From contig CAZRHJ010000030.1 of NCBI GenBank assembly GCA_964600025.1, positions 1-23,725 on the forward strand: 23,725 bases of DNA. The letters are read 5' to 3'. Position 1 is the stretch's first letter. Every line of letters begins with the position of its first letter. Positions 23,674 through 23,725 of the stretch are shown here, piece after piece. The translations under genes were made by a program, and so were the position numbers. Under the pieces are notes generated by a model. It ran no database searches, had not been told where the DNA came from, and saw only the letters and a program-made list of their open reading frames with translations. This DNA is from JADFUS01 sp964600025 (GTDB lineage Bacteria > Bacteroidota > Bacteroidia > Bacteroidales > Rikenellaceae).

Positions 23674-23725
23674 ATTGCTGTCCGGTAAAAATTTAAAAAA
23701 TCATTGTAATGGATTAAGCGATAAT
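23670..23725. repeat. right terminal inverted repeat
   Basis: The last 56 bases are the reverse complement of positions 1-56 with a single mismatch. The inner part carries ATTGCTGTCCGGTAAAAATT, which resembles the head found before the dispersed palindromic repeats. The remaining outer bases have no clear match elsewhere in the window. Confidence 0.9.

Noticed and set aside
1..23725. The whole window as a large transposon or plasmid, given its terminal inverted repeats
   Set aside because: It contains no transposase, integrase or replication gene, and the genes are core chromosomal functions. Inverted rather than direct end repeats also do not indicate a circle.

Overview
This AT-rich window carries only chromosomal-type genes of a Bacteroidetes bacterium, most likely an anaerobic member of the Bacteroidales. 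The evidence is a SusC/SusD outer-membrane pair, a fused MurF-alanine racemase, a paired DUF2520/KdsC-like gene set, a single-chain pyruvate:ferredoxin oxidoreductase, and upstream regions that repeatedly contain TAnnTTTG, the Bacteroidetes -7 promoter element. There is no transposase, phage gene, CRISPR array, tRNA or rRNA.

Layout, left to right. Positions 1-220 hold a terminal inverted repeat, a repeat element and a terminator. A leftward block follows: a TM2-domain membrane protein (221-559), tcdA (606-1346) and a TatD-family hydrolase (1331-1996). Divergent from it is hydE (2045-3094), followed by a YjdM/PhnA-like zinc-ribbon protein (3184-3513). The murF-alr fusion (3677-6109) runs leftward and an AddA/RecB-like helicase-nuclease (6204-9374) diverges from it. 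A 1.1 kb gene-free stretch (9375-10489) holds two tandem repeat copies, a structured hairpin region and the AT-rich susC leader. susC and susD (10490-15288) converge on dnaK (15632-17530). Divergent from dnaK is a small helix-turn-helix protein (17889-18137). Then come the DUF2520 protein and a KdsC-like phosphatase (18507-19776, overlapping) and nifJ (19952-23479). The right end has a terminator, a partial repeat, a hairpin and the second terminal inverted repeat.

Metabolic reading: the pyruvate oxidoreductase makes reduced ferredoxin, and HydE builds the active site of [FeFe] hydrogenase, so the organism probably disposes of electrons as H2. SusC/SusD import an unknown nutrient. MurF-Alr serves peptidoglycan synthesis, and the KdsC-like enzyme may serve lipopolysaccharide synthesis. 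susC, susD, dnaK and nifJ use a stronger codon bias than the other genes, which suggests high expression.

The most notable unexplained structure is a family of roughly 100-bp imperfect palindromes (six full-length or nearly full-length copies plus partial ones). Every copy lies just 3' of a stop codon, and none lies in a divergent promoter gap. A related head sequence also forms part of a 56-bp, one-mismatch inverted repeat at the two extreme ends of the window. I see no convincing new multi-gene system; the repeat family and the hairpin region at 9728-9824 are the best candidates for something undescribed.
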